From Cernens ardua (lineage in GTDB: Bacteria; Pseudomonadota; Gammaproteobacteria; Pseudomonadales; Halomonadaceae), in NCBI RefSeq assembly GCF_051251085.1, contig NZ_JBPCZH010000001.1, forward strand, positions 124,001-188,000: 64,000 nt of DNA, given 5' to 3'. The translations under genes were made by a program, and so were the position numbers. Positions 9,229 to 17,146 of this stretch are shown here, in pieces; the stretch's first letter is position 1; every line of letters begins with the position of its first letter. The notes below the pieces were generated by a model. That model worked only from the letters and a program-made list of their open reading frames with translations. It searched no databases and was not told where the DNA came from.

Positions 9229-9993
9229 CTACTGCAAGCTTTCAGCAGTTTCATTCATTGGCAGCGTTTCTGTTACTTCTTTTTCGTCGGTGGGGAGTGT
9301 CAGCGTATATGCTGAAATTGCCGACTCTACCTGTTTTAACACCTTATCAAGAGATTGTGTGGTATCGATATCAACGATAGGCGCTCCGCGATATTCGAGT
9401 TTCGGAGTCGCATCAATCTTGCGTTTCAAGGAGGCCGGTTTGTGATCAGGCTTGCGCTTACAGGCTGTTTCGAAGTCAACATTCAACCGAATAACCAGAT
9501 CCGGACGATAGCTGGTCATCCATTTGAAGGCATTCAGTTCGTAGTCTGCCAGCCAGCAAACCAATCGATTTCCTTCACGAATACGTGGCATTTTAGGGCC
9601 ATCGTAAGCGCCGCTAATGGTGAGCTGTGGGTAGCGGTCAGTGACAATAATGTTTCCGTCATCATAAGTTTTCAGCATTTGCCTGAAGCGTTTTAACCTG
9701 CGTTTGACGAAAAAAGTATTGACTAGGGCCGGGAGTAATCCGGGCAGCTTGTTTTTTTCGATGCGGTGCTTGGCTTTTATACCCTTTTTTTCGATATTTT
9801 TGCCGAGAACTTGCCCTATGATAGGCCAATGCTTGATGGAACGAAGCATGTTGCCTGACTGTTTTCCCAGGTGAACCTGAACCGTTGGACCATACTGTGC
9901 CATCCATTCGGTCACATGCTGACCAACGGTGGATTTGCCTGAGCCGTCACACCCAATGATTGCGATGATGGGACGATGGCTAAGATTCATCAT
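9229..9993 (-). CDS. Thymidylate-kinase-like P-loop kinase
   Basis: P-loop protein of the nucleoside-monophosphate/thymidylate kinase fold, about 254 residues. The Walker A motif GCDGSGKST lies near the N terminus, preceded by the hydrophobic strand IIAII. A basic central region and the motif IIVTDRYPQL, like the DR(Y/F) of thymidylate kinases, follow. The protein is longer than Tmk (about 210) and its context argues against a role in dTTP synthesis; TMPK-like proteins occur in surface polysaccharide loci with unknown substrates. I set the start at ATG 9993 (MMNLSHRP); the frame is open to 10107 but the extra 38 residues lack a ribosome binding site. The stop is 117 bp from the flippase start, so the two probably form an operon. 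Confidence 0.75.
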   Translation of the reverse strand: MMNLSHRPIIAIIGCDGSGKSTVGQHVTEWMAQYGPTVQVHLGKQSGNMLRSIKHWPIIGQVLGKNIEKKGIKAKHRIEKNKLPGLLPALVNTFFVKRRLKRFRQMLKTYDDGNIIVTDRYPQLTISGAYDGPKMPRIREGNRLVCWLADYELNAFKWMTSYRPDLVIRLNVDFETACKRKPDHKPASLKRKIDATPKLEYRGAPIVDIDTTQSLDKVLKQVESAISAYTLTLPTDEKEVTETLPMNETAESLQ

Positions 9994-10262
9994 TTTCCCC
10001 ACTTTAAACAATAAGATGAAATCTGCGTTTATTCGCTCAACATCAATATGACCGTCACTACGGCATGGCCATTTGCCATCTTTGATCCTTGCGGGAATCA
10101 GAAGCATCGTGCAGGGAAAGGTACAGGTTTCATATGCTTTTTACTGTGTCGTCAATGATCGCATTTGTTCTATGCCTATCACTGCCCCTTTAGTTACATA
10201 GCTTGCTAACTATAAGGCTATATTACACATTTATTACTCAATATGCATTTTTTTGCAGGAAA

Positions 10263-10445
10263 ATGAGTCAGGAAGATAATTGTGCGCACTGGATTGGTGC
10301 GTACAATGAACAAGAGGAGGAAAGATATTCATCCGAACAACAAACGGTAATTAGAAAGCTGCTGGCTGACGATATCCTTGTGACGTTGCGGCAGTCCACA
10401 TTCAGTAGCAATTTAATCTCATATAGCATTCATTGCGGTTATTGA
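10263..10445 (+). CDS. Small hypothetical protein
   Basis: Sixty-codon frame starting at ATG 10263 with a weak ribosome binding site (CAGGA). The product is acidic and hydrophilic in its first half (MSQEDNCAHW, then EEERYSSEQQ) and resembles nothing I know. It lies in AT-rich DNA between the P-loop kinase start and a small membrane protein gene, and could be a real small gene or chance. Confidence 0.3.
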   Translation: MSQEDNCAHWIGAYNEQEEERYSSEQQTVIRKLLADDILVTLRQSTFSSNLISYSIHCGY

Positions 10446-10498
10446 AAGCGGGTTATTTGAGTACCATACCGCTTTACTGAAAAAAGAAGGGTAAGCGA

Positions 10499-10711
10499 TT
10501 GCAAACAATGATGGGATGGTTAAGTGATGCTCTTGGAATCATTCTGGTATATGGCGTTATGCTCTATGGGATTTACACTATCCCAGCTGCAATAATTATT
10601 GCCATTATTGGCATTTTCAAAAAAAGATGGTGGATTGCGGGGATATGTATTGCCTTTCTTGTAATAGCCTTTATCGAAGCGGAAATTTTTGTGAGGTCAA
10701 TGAATTCATGA
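10499..10711 (+). CDS. Small membrane protein, two hydrophobic segments
   Basis: Seventy-residue hydrophobic protein with two predicted membrane helices (about residues 10-36, rich in Ile/Ala, and 45-65), joined by a short basic loop FKKRWW. The basic loop suggests it is on the cytoplasmic side. A TTG at 10499 has AGAAGG 8-9 bp upstream; ATG codons at 10508 and 10511 are alternatives. I do not recognise the family. The composition is that of a genuine membrane protein rather than a chance frame. Confidence 0.5.
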   Translation: MQTMMGWLSDALGIILVYGVMLYGIYTIPAAIIIAIIGIFKKRWWIAGICIAFLVIAFIEAEIFVRSMNS

Positions 10712-10984
10712 ATCCATAACCGCGACGCATTCTGCGTGATGGTCAGGTATCAGAAAAATAAGAGCAGTTATTGAGGGCAATAGAGCAGTTATTGATGGCA
10801 ATAGTGAGAGGCACTGTAGCAAGCAATACATTGATGAATGTAAAAAATGTGTCGAGACACACAACGGTATAGAGGAAAGAAAAGTACGCTCATCTTTCAC
10901 TGGGGCAGGCCAGGGGCGCTGTGCTGTTGTTACACGCACATTCTATACACACTAAAAACTACGCACGCAAAAAAACCGATAGAC
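10712..10984. other. Intergenic with tandem repeat, no clear gene
   Basis: Together with the adjoining terminator, about 330 bp between the small membrane protein gene and the tRNA. It holds the 21-bp tandem repeat at 10761-10802. The one open frame on the minus strand is low in plausibility and is mostly an echo of the repeat. Confidence 0.5.
10761..10802. repeat. 21-bp tandem duplication
   Basis: Two adjacent 21-base units (10761-10781 and 10782-10802) that begin AGAGCAGTTATTGA and differ at one base. The unit length is a multiple of three and both strands stay open across it, but no credible gene covers it. Confidence 0.9.
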
Positions 10985-11035
10985 AAAATAAAGCACCTAC
11001 TGGCCCGCTAGAACCAAATGTAGGTGCTTTATTTT
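10985..11035 (-). terminator. Strong terminator of tRNA-Ser gene
   Basis: Perfect 16-bp inverted repeat: AAAATAAAGCACCTAC at 10985-11000 and its complement at 11020-11035, with a 19-nt loop. The outer A/T pairs supply the T-run on either strand, so it should terminate transcription from both sides. It sits 10 bp beyond the tRNA 3' end. Confidence 0.9.
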
Positions 11036-11044
11036 ACTGAATAA

Positions 11045-11135
11045 TGGCGGAGGGACAGGGATTCGAACCCTGGAAGGGCTATTAACCCTTGCCGGTTTTC
11101 AAGACCGGTGCATTCAACCGCTCTGCCATCCCTCC
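11045..11135 (-). tRNA. tRNA-Ser (anticodon TGA)
   Basis: Read on the minus strand this is a 91-base type II tRNA. The acceptor stem GGAGGGA (from 11135) pairs with TCCCTCC at the other end, followed by discriminator G and an encoded CCA (11047-11045). The anticodon stem is CCGGT/ACCGG and the loop has TGA at 11101-11099, decoding UCA and other UCN serine codons. The T-arm has the standard GGTTCGAATCC. The long variable arm (AAGGG...CCCTT) is typical of serine tRNAs. It has its own promoter and a strong terminator. Confidence 0.97.
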
Positions 11136-11147
11136 GACTGGTTGCGC

Positions 11148-11175
11148 ATATTACCAGTTTTTTTTGCGAGGTCAA
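11148..11175 (-). promoter_or_regulatory. Promoter of tRNA-Ser
   Basis: On the minus strand, TTGACC (-35, 11175-11170) and TAATAT (-10, 11153-11148) are separated by 16 bp, and the -10 box lies 12 bp upstream of the mature tRNA 5' end. This is a near-consensus sigma-70 promoter. Confidence 0.75.
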
Positions 11176-11226
11176 CACTTCTGTTAAAAATCAGCCAGTT
11201 GAGACCTCTTCTGACCGCACGAAAAC

Positions 11227-11625
11227 TCAATTGGCGTATTTGCGCGAAACACGATTGAGCGTGGAGGTCAATTGTACAGTCAGTATAAGATCAGCCAGCT
11301 CTTGGCCAGTAAAATTTTCGATGGCCTCTCTACGTATTTTGTCATCGCCATTTTGGTGTTTGATGAAATTCTCACACCAGGCCAATGCAGCACGTTCACG
11401 AGCGCTAAAGGTTTTATTGGTTGACCATTCAGCAAGATGCTGAATTTTTTCTTCCAACCCTAAAGCCGTAGCTTCTGCCAGTGTATTATGCGAACAACCT
11501 TCGCAACCGTTCAGCTGACATGTTCTCAGTTCGGCCAGGCAACGAATGGAAGGATCCAGACTACAATGTCGGATCTTTCGGCTTGTTTGGTAAATGTTTT
11601 TAACGTCAATCAGTTGTTGAGTCAT
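11227..11625 (-). CDS. Carboxymuconolactone decarboxylase/AhpD-like protein
   Basis: Small all-helical protein (132 residues) of the CMD/AhpD superfamily, whose members are alkylhydroperoxidases or decarboxylases. The family's redox motif appears as NGCEGCSHNTLAE: two cysteines two residues apart and a following histidine, as in AhpD, which suggests thiol-based peroxidase activity. The later segment SARERAALAWCE is the typical second helix pair. The ATG has GGAG 6-7 bp upstream. The gene stands alone, with the tRNA-Ser gene downstream on the same strand. The substrate cannot be told from sequence. Confidence 0.85.
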   Translation of the reverse strand: MTQQLIDVKNIYQTSRKIRHCSLDPSIRCLAELRTCQLNGCEGCSHNTLAEATALGLEEKIQHLAEWSTNKTFSARERAALAWCENFIKHQNGDDKIRREAIENFTGQELADLILTVQLTSTLNRVSRKYAN

Positions 11626-11992
11626 GGTGAGCTCCGCTCAAGCACACTGCCAAGTGAGTCCTGAACGTTATTAATTAAAGGGTTCAGGCGTCTGTCGATT
11701 CCCGATCAGAAATCATTCTGCTCGTAAGTGTGTCTATTGAATACCGATTTAGTCCTCTTTTCCACATCCATGATTCATAAAGTTTACCTGGGTTATAAAG
11801 TACGCAAATTGATAACTCTCGTTGAACGCATGATTCTCCCAGACATGTCATATTTCGATCATTGAAAGAACGCTGAAGTTGGGTCATTAATCCTCTTTTT
11901 GTTCTATATACATACTTTAGTCTCTCAAACAGGGCTGTTAGACTCATTAATACTTAATTTAATATTAAAGTAGAAGATGCTAAAGGAATAAC
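11626..11992. other. Intergenic, no supported gene
   Basis: About 370 bp between the AhpD-like gene and the divergent esterase gene. An 87-codon open frame on the minus strand (11684-11947) has no ribosome binding site and no recognisable family. The right end is AT-rich (TTAATACTTAATTTAATATT, 11947-11966) and probably holds the esterase promoter. Confidence 0.5.
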
Positions 11993-13063
11993 GTGCCAAT
12001 GAGTAAAACTGGAGAGCCCATGGAAGGGCGTCGTACATTATTGAAATGGATAGCGGCTGGAACGGCCGCAGCAGCGGTATCCAATGTAGGGACGGTGTAT
12101 GCTGATGGCGTTCGTCAGGCGAATGACAATCTTGCCAGTTGGGTCAATGCCAGCCAGGTTAGCCCGGAAATGCATCGTGTTCGTGAAATTCTCGGGCAAC
12201 ATTTCAACGCTCTTGGGGCTGCCAAAACGCTGCCAGAAAAACGTGCCATTCTTGATCGGATGTTTTCCAGCCACGTCAGGATTCCTGCTGATATCCACTT
12301 TACCGAAGTCAATGAAGGCGGGGTAAAAGGGGAGTGGTCACAAGGTAAAAATGTGCGTAAAGGCGCTGTCCTGTACTACTTGCATGGCGGTGGCTTCAGT
12401 ATGGGCTCGGTGAAAGCATGGCGCGCAGTGAGTGCAGTCATTGGTAATACTGCCAATCTGAAAACATTTTCACTGTCTTACCGCCTGGCACCAGAACACC
12501 CATTCCCTGCACAGTTAAATGATGCAGTTGCAGGCTATAAATGGCTACTTGGGCAGGGTTATAAACCTGAAAACATTATTATTGCAGGTGATTCAGCAGG
12601 AGGGGGGCTGGCCCTTTCAACAGTGCTTCGTCTTAAAGCGCTTCACATCGGTGTGCCCGCGGGTATTTACCTGCTCTCGCCCTGGACAGACATGACCCTC
12701 AGTGGTGAAAGCATGTCACATCCGCTTGAATATGATCCGTTCAACCAAAAGTCAGATAATGCTGTCAATCGCCAGCTTTATATAGGGAACCGTAATCCAC
12801 GTGACCCCTATATATCGCCTCTCTTTGCTGACTTCACTGGCTTTCCGCCTATTCTGACTCAGGTGGGAGGCAACGAAGCCTATCTGGATGATTCTTTGAG
12901 AATGGCACGCAGAGCCATGCGACAGGGGGTACAGGTTGACGTTGAGACCTGGCCTAATGTGTTTCATGTATGGCAGGGCTGGGCTCCCTATTTGCCTTCA
13001 GCTCGTGAAGCGCTTGCAGATGCAGCGGTATTTATCAATCAGGTGTTGGACAAACATCACTGA
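11993..13063 (+). CDS. Exported alpha/beta-hydrolase, HSL-type esterase
   Basis: Esterase of the hormone-sensitive-lipase (Aes-like) family, 356 residues. The oxyanion motif HGGGFSMG and the nucleophile elbow GDSAGGG are intact, and the acid and histidine follow near QVGGNEAYLDDS and FHVW. The N terminus reads GRRTLLKWIAAGTAAAA and then a VYA cleavage site, with twin arginines followed by a hydrophobic stretch, so export by the Tat pathway to the periplasm is likely. This is uncommon for the family, which is mostly cytoplasmic. AAAGGA precedes a GTG at 11993; the ATG two codons later is equally possible. Substrate probably a short-chain ester; unknown. Confidence 0.85.
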   Translation: MPMSKTGEPMEGRRTLLKWIAAGTAAAAVSNVGTVYADGVRQANDNLASWVNASQVSPEMHRVREILGQHFNALGAAKTLPEKRAILDRMFSSHVRIPADIHFTEVNEGGVKGEWSQGKNVRKGAVLYYLHGGGFSMGSVKAWRAVSAVIGNTANLKTFSLSYRLAPEHPFPAQLNDAVAGYKWLLGQGYKPENIIIAGDSAGGGLALSTVLRLKALHIGVPAGIYLLSPWTDMTLSGESMSHPLEYDPFNQKSDNAVNRQLYIGNRNPRDPYISPLFADFTGFPPILTQVGGNEAYLDDSLRMARRAMRQGVQVDVETWPNVFHVWQGWAPYLPSAREALADAAVFINQVLDKHH

Positions 13064-13287
13064 TAAATTGAGAAGTCGTGGAAGATACGGCGTTTGATGG
13101 GTCCCTGGCCTGCTTCGAGAGGAGCGGGCTTTTTTATACGCATATATCGAAGCGTTTGTCTTTGCAGATTGATACTTCCGTTGAGGCATTTTCTTTGTAA
13201 ATGTTTTGCGGAGTGAAGGGTTCCCTAGGCCTTGCTATCTTCTGAGACGATCTAACAACAAGTCTCTTTGAAAGAGGAGTGCAAGGT

Positions 13288-13824
13288 ATGCGTTTATCCC
13301 TTGTTTTTGCGCAATCAGACAATGGTGTTTTGGGAGCCAACAATACAATTCCATGGCACGCCCGGGAAGAGCAGCTTCGATTCAGAAAAGCAACGTGGGG
13401 TAAAACGTTGCTCATGGGGCGTAAGACCTTCGATTCCTTGCCCACAATGCTGCAAAACCGGCATGTGATGGTGTTGACTTCACGGGTATTAGAGCAGGGC
13501 GATGTTACCTGTGTATCTTCCGTCGATGAGGCTATTTCACTGGCAGCCCAGAGGCATTGTGATGAAGTGGTGGTAGCGGGTGGCTCGTATTTATATGAGG
13601 CGATGATACCGGTATGTGATGTCGTTTATCAGTCGGTTGTACATGTGAATGTTGAAGGGGATGTGATGGCGCCCCAAATTCCTGATGACCTGTTCACTCA
13701 AGTCTGGTCTCGTTCGTATTCAGACACGCAACCTTCCTTCACCTATAAAACCTTTATAGCCAATCGATACAGACGCGATACTCCTGTTCTTTCGGAGGAT
13801 ATGGGGATAATCATGAACCCATGA
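13288..13824 (+). CDS. folA: Dihydrofolate reductase
   Basis: NADPH-dependent reduction of dihydrofolate to tetrahydrofolate, required for thymidylate, purine and methionine synthesis; target of trimethoprim. The order of motifs is standard: LSLVFAQSDNGVLGANNTIPW (substrate site), GKTLLMGRKTFDSLP (NADPH binding), VMVLTSR and VVVAGGSYLYEAM. The conserved acid that protonates the substrate, Asp27 in E. coli, aligns with a glutamate here (HAREEQLRF), as in vertebrate enzymes. ATG 13288 has AGAGGAG 8 bp upstream. The 178-residue length is slightly above E. coli (159), with a C-terminal extension of about 15 residues. thyA is not adjacent. Confidence 0.95.
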   Translation: MRLSLVFAQSDNGVLGANNTIPWHAREEQLRFRKATWGKTLLMGRKTFDSLPTMLQNRHVMVLTSRVLEQGDVTCVSSVDEAISLAAQRHCDEVVVAGGSYLYEAMIPVCDVVYQSVVHVNVEGDVMAPQIPDDLFTQVWSRSYSDTQPSFTYKTFIANRYRRDTPVLSEDMGIIMNP

Positions 13825-13876
13825 AGCGTTTCTGATCACGTTGGCAAAATATCCGTTTTGTCTGTCACTGACCTGG

Positions 13877-14521
13877 CTATTCATTATAAACAGCCATCAA
13901 CATCCGCTCGGATTGATTAAGATAGCCTTCCAGTAGACACGCGGCTTCATCAAGCCGTTGAGCAATCACCAATTGGTAAAGAGCTTCGTTTTTTTCCAGG
14001 AAGGTGGCATGTAAATAACGCAAGTCGGGAATCAATCCAAAAACGAGGCGTAACTCCGCTGTCAACGCTTCGAAAAAGCGCTCCAATCGTGGGCTGTCAG
14101 CCAATTGTATAATCGCGTGATGAAAATCAATGTTAGCGGTGCCCACGGCGATCCAATCACTGTTCTTCTCTGCTTCACGAGCACGTTCCAACGCTTGTTT
14201 TATGGCGTTCAACGCAGGATGGTGGGGCGTTGACTTCTTCACAGCTTCACACTCGATCATACGGCGGACCTGAAAAATATCGTAGATGGCCGCAGCACCG
14301 GGACGAGTGACAAATACGCCTCTATGAGGAATATGAGTTAATAGGCCGGCATTGGTCAATGCGCGAAAACTTTCTCTTAGCGTATTGCGTGAGACGCCCA
14401 GCTCTTCCGCCAAATGAACTTCAGAAAGCCGCTGATCGGGCAATAATTGGCCTTTTGTCAGACGTGTTCTGATTTCGTTAACCACTTGATCTCGCAAATT
14501 AAGGGTTGGCGCTTCTTTCAT
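13877..14521 (-). CDS. GntR-family regulator (FadR subgroup)
   Basis: Transcription factor with an N-terminal winged helix-turn-helix (LAEELGVSRNTLRESFRAL, residues about 38-56) and a C-terminal all-helical FCD effector domain that keeps the metal-binding type residues (D...H, and further His in DFHHAII). FCD regulators usually respond to organic acids or amino acids. It is transcribed divergently from the NRAMP-type carrier and 5-oxoprolinase operon, so it is the likely regulator of that operon, with a ligand such as 5-oxoproline or glutamate; this is inference. The start ATG has AAGGAG about 7 bp upstream. Confidence 0.92.
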   Translation of the reverse strand: MKEAPTLNLRDQVVNEIRTRLTKGQLLPDQRLSEVHLAEELGVSRNTLRESFRALTNAGLLTHIPHRGVFVTRPGAAAIYDIFQVRRMIECEAVKKSTPHHPALNAIKQALERAREAEKNSDWIAVGTANIDFHHAIIQLADSPRLERFFEALTAELRLVFGLIPDLRYLHATFLEKNEALYQLVIAQRLDEAACLLEGYLNQSERMLMAVYNE

Positions 14522-14972
14522 GCATGTCGCTCCTTTCTCCTTCTTCCAAACTTCCTCTATTTAAATATTCTGGCATGAATCTGTAGATATCACGTAATAA
14601 ATAATCAGAAATTCCACGTTATCCATTTTATACAAGTGCGATCAAGTTATGAGGGGCTCTTTTGCATATGTAAGTGCAAGGGGAATAATCAGGCACTTAA
14701 AAGGATATGCCTAAACGAATATACACAGAGAGTGTTCAATTGAGTTTTTTCGTGTGCACCATTCTGGAGCAACAAGAATGTTTTATGTGCACAAACGGAA
14801 AATACCCGAAACCATGAGCATATTGTTCAACAACATTGTATGGATTGTTCCAAAATAAATCGCTCATTCCCTTACAAGAACGTCAGACTGGCACAGTACT
14901 TGCCTTGAACGAAGAAATATTTCATTCGCAACTCAGCGCATGATCATCAAGGGCAACATCCGGGGGTTCTTT
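14522..14972. promoter_or_regulatory. Divergent control region of the 5-oxoproline operon
   Basis: About 450 bp between the GntR gene and the carrier gene, without a supported ORF. Two copies of the palindrome GTGCAC (14754-14759 and 14787-14792), exactly 33 bp apart (three helical turns), sit near the middle and are candidates for the GntR operator; this is a visual match only. No strong -35/-10 pair was identified. Confidence 0.4.
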
Positions 14973-16235
14973 ATGAATGATAATGCTCAACCATCTGGGG
15001 TAGCTGAATCACACGTTTCGTTATCCAGCGTAAAAAACAGACGGTCTTCTCTTGTTGCGGCCATTTTTCTGATGGCAACGTCGGCGATAGGCCCCGGTTT
15101 TATTACTCAGACGGCTACCTTTACTGCGAAAATGGGCGGCGCGTTTGCCTTTGGTATCCTCGCCTGTATTGTCATTGATTTCATTGTGCAGCTGAATGTC
15201 TGGCGTATTGTGACACTAACGGGCAAGCGTGCTTCTGACATTGCCAATGAGGCACTTCCTGGCTCGGGATACGTGCTGGCGATTTTGGTGCTGGTAGGTG
15301 GACTGGTGTTCAATGTTGGCAACATTGCTGGAGCGGGTTTGGGCCTTAATGCTTTATTGGGTATTTCTCCTCAATGGGGAGGGATTGTGAGCGGTGTTAT
15401 TGCATTGGGTATTTTTCTGTATAAACGCGCTGGTCTGATTGTTGACCGTATCATGATTGTTCTTGGTCTGTTGATGGTGGTGTTAACTCTGTTTGTGGCT
15501 TATGCCTCGCATCCACCGCTTGGGGAAGCCTTACGCCAGACCATTGTACCCGATACCGTTGATTTTGCCTCTATCACAACGATTATTGGTGGCTCTGTAG
15601 GGGGGTATATCACTTATGCCGGCGCACATCGTTTGCTCGACAAGGGCACAGTAGGGAAAGAACATATAGGTGAAGTTTCTCGTGCTGCCTTTAGCGGGAT
15701 TTTAGTGACAGGCATTATGCGTTACGTCCTGTTTATTGCGATCCTTGGTGTCGTGGCTAGTGGAGTCACTCTGGATGTCTCTGGTGCAACGGCCAATCCA
15801 GCAGCGCAAGCATTCGAAGTGGCAGCGGGTAAAACCGGGCTTGCCATATTCGGATTCATCATGTGGGCGGCAGGTATTTCGAGTGTCATCGGTGCAGCGT
15901 ATACATCGATCAGTTTTCTCACAACCTTTGCGCCTGCTTTGACCGAACGTGGTAGGCATTGGGCGACTGTTCTCTTTATTCTTATCACGTTGATTACGTA
16001 TGCCTGTATTGGCAAGGCCCCTTCAGCACTGCTGGTATTTGCGGGCGGCTTTAATGGGTTGATTCTTCCTCTGGGTTTGACGTTGTTCCTTTATGTCGGC
16101 TGGCGGCGCTCGGATTTGATGGGCGGATATCATTATCCACGCTGGCTCCTTGTATCGGGCGCTGTCGTGTGTCTAATAACGTGGTCGATGGCGGTTGATT
16201 CCATCGGGACTGTTTTTTCATTTATTGGTCTGTAA
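14973..16235 (+). CDS. NRAMP-fold carrier lacking the metal site, YcsG-like
   Basis: Polytopic inner-membrane protein (about 420 residues, 11 helices) of the NRAMP superfamily, related by context to B. subtilis YcsG. The first helix keeps the GPGF start (G40 P41) but the canonical D-P-G-N metal motif is replaced by T-A-K-M (51-54), and in helix 6 the M-P-H-N motif is replaced by G-G-Y-I (210-213). Both sets of metal ligands are thus missing, so transport of Mn2+ or Fe2+ is unlikely; an organic substrate such as 5-oxoproline or glutamate would fit the operon. I start it at ATG 14973, which follows a G-rich stretch; an ATG at 14940 has no ribosome binding site. First gene of the operon ending with pxpC. 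Confidence 0.85.
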   Translation: MNDNAQPSGVAESHVSLSSVKNRRSSLVAAIFLMATSAIGPGFITQTATFTAKMGGAFAFGILACIVIDFIVQLNVWRIVTLTGKRASDIANEALPGSGYVLAILVLVGGLVFNVGNIAGAGLGLNALLGISPQWGGIVSGVIALGIFLYKRAGLIVDRIMIVLGLLMVVLTLFVAYASHPPLGEALRQTIVPDTVDFASITTIIGGSVGGYITYAGAHRLLDKGTVGKEHIGEVSRAAFSGILVTGIMRYVLFIAILGVVASGVTLDVSGATANPAAQAFEVAAGKTGLAIFGFIMWAAGISSVIGAAYTSISFLTTFAPALTERGRHWATVLFILITLITYACIGKAPSALLVFAGGFNGLILPLGLTLFLYVGWRRSDLMGGYHYPRWLLVSGAVVCLITWSMAVDSIGTVFSFIGL

Positions 16236-16327
16236 GTGAGGCTTTTGGCTGCCTCTTGTCTATCAGGGTTTTCATCCCTTTTTGGCAGCCGGTAATAATT
16301 GATACAGGAATAAGGACGCCACAGCTT

Positions 16328-17137
16328 ATGTCGTACCCTGACTCTACACATCGTTTAGCGGCTAGTACGGTACCTCGGGATGCGCGACTGCGTTATCGAC
16401 AAGGTTTCAAGGCGCCCAGTGCCGGTGTTGCTCACGGTTTCGCGCAAGCCAACATGATTGCCTTGCCGAAATCATGGGCGTATGACTTTCTTCTATATGC
16501 ACAACGAAACCCAAAGTCATGCCCACTATTGGACGTGACTGATGCGGGCGTTGTGACAACACCGTTGGGAAAAGGCGCTGATCTACGCACGGATTTTCCT
16601 GCCTATCGCATATGGCGTAATGGTCAGTGTGTTGATGAAGTCACCGACGCTACCCCTTTTTGGAATGAACAAGAGGATCTGGTCAGTTTTCTGATTGGAT
16701 GTAGCTTTACCTTTGAATCCGGCCTGATCGAGGATGGCATAGAAGTCAGACATATTTGTGATGGCAGCAACGTGCCCATGTATCTAACCAACCGAGCCTG
16801 TCGAAGCGCCGAGCGTTTGCATGGTCAACTCGTCGTTTCCATGCGCCCCATTCCTGCTGATCGAGTGGCCGATGCCGTGCGAGTGACCGCCCGCTATCCC
16901 AATGTGCATGGTGCCCCTGTTCATATTGGCTATCCGGAAGGGTTGGGTATCAGTGATCTTACCCAACCCGATTTTGGTGAGGCTGTACGCATCAAGGAAG
17001 GAGAAATCCCCGTTTTTTGGGCATGCGGTGTAACGCCACAGGCGGCGATCATGGCATCGGGCGTTCCTTTCGCTATCACGCATGCCCCAGGGCACATGTT
17101 CATTACCGATGTTCCCAATCACGAATATCATCTTTAG
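16328..17137 (+). CDS. DUF1445 family, D-glutamate cyclase-like protein
   Basis: About 270 residues, the YcsI/DUF1445 family (putative hydro-lyase). The same domain occurs in the vertebrate enzyme DGLUCY, which converts D-glutamate to 5-oxo-D-proline, so a related reaction is plausible here but not proven. Recognisable blocks are FAQANMIALP, FPAYRIWRNG, FLIGCSFTFE, VSMRPI and FAITHAPGHMFITD. It is soluble with no signal peptide. The ATG at 16328 has AAGGA 11 bp upstream; the frame is open 24 codons further up but without signal. It lies between the carrier and pxpA in one operon, only 9 bp before pxpA. Confidence 0.85.
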   Translation: MSYPDSTHRLAASTVPRDARLRYRQGFKAPSAGVAHGFAQANMIALPKSWAYDFLLYAQRNPKSCPLLDVTDAGVVTTPLGKGADLRTDFPAYRIWRNGQCVDEVTDATPFWNEQEDLVSFLIGCSFTFESGLIEDGIEVRHICDGSNVPMYLTNRACRSAERLHGQLVVSMRPIPADRVADAVRVTARYPNVHGAPVHIGYPEGLGISDLTQPDFGEAVRIKEGEIPVFWACGVTPQAAIMASGVPFAITHAPGHMFITDVPNHEYHL

Positions 17138-17146
17138 GAGGTTCTT

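Noticed and set aside
10706..10939. 77-codon minus-strand frame with a doubled LPSITAL motif
   Set aside because: The doubled motif only reflects the 21-bp tandem repeat; there is no start signal or family match, so I do not call it a gene.
11045..11135. Island integration at tRNA-Ser
   Set aside because: No integrase gene is present and I found no second copy of the tRNA 3' end in the window, so an attachment site is not supported.
11684..11947. 87-codon minus-strand frame upstream of the esterase gene
   Set aside because: No ribosome binding site and no recognisable family; composition does not suggest coding.
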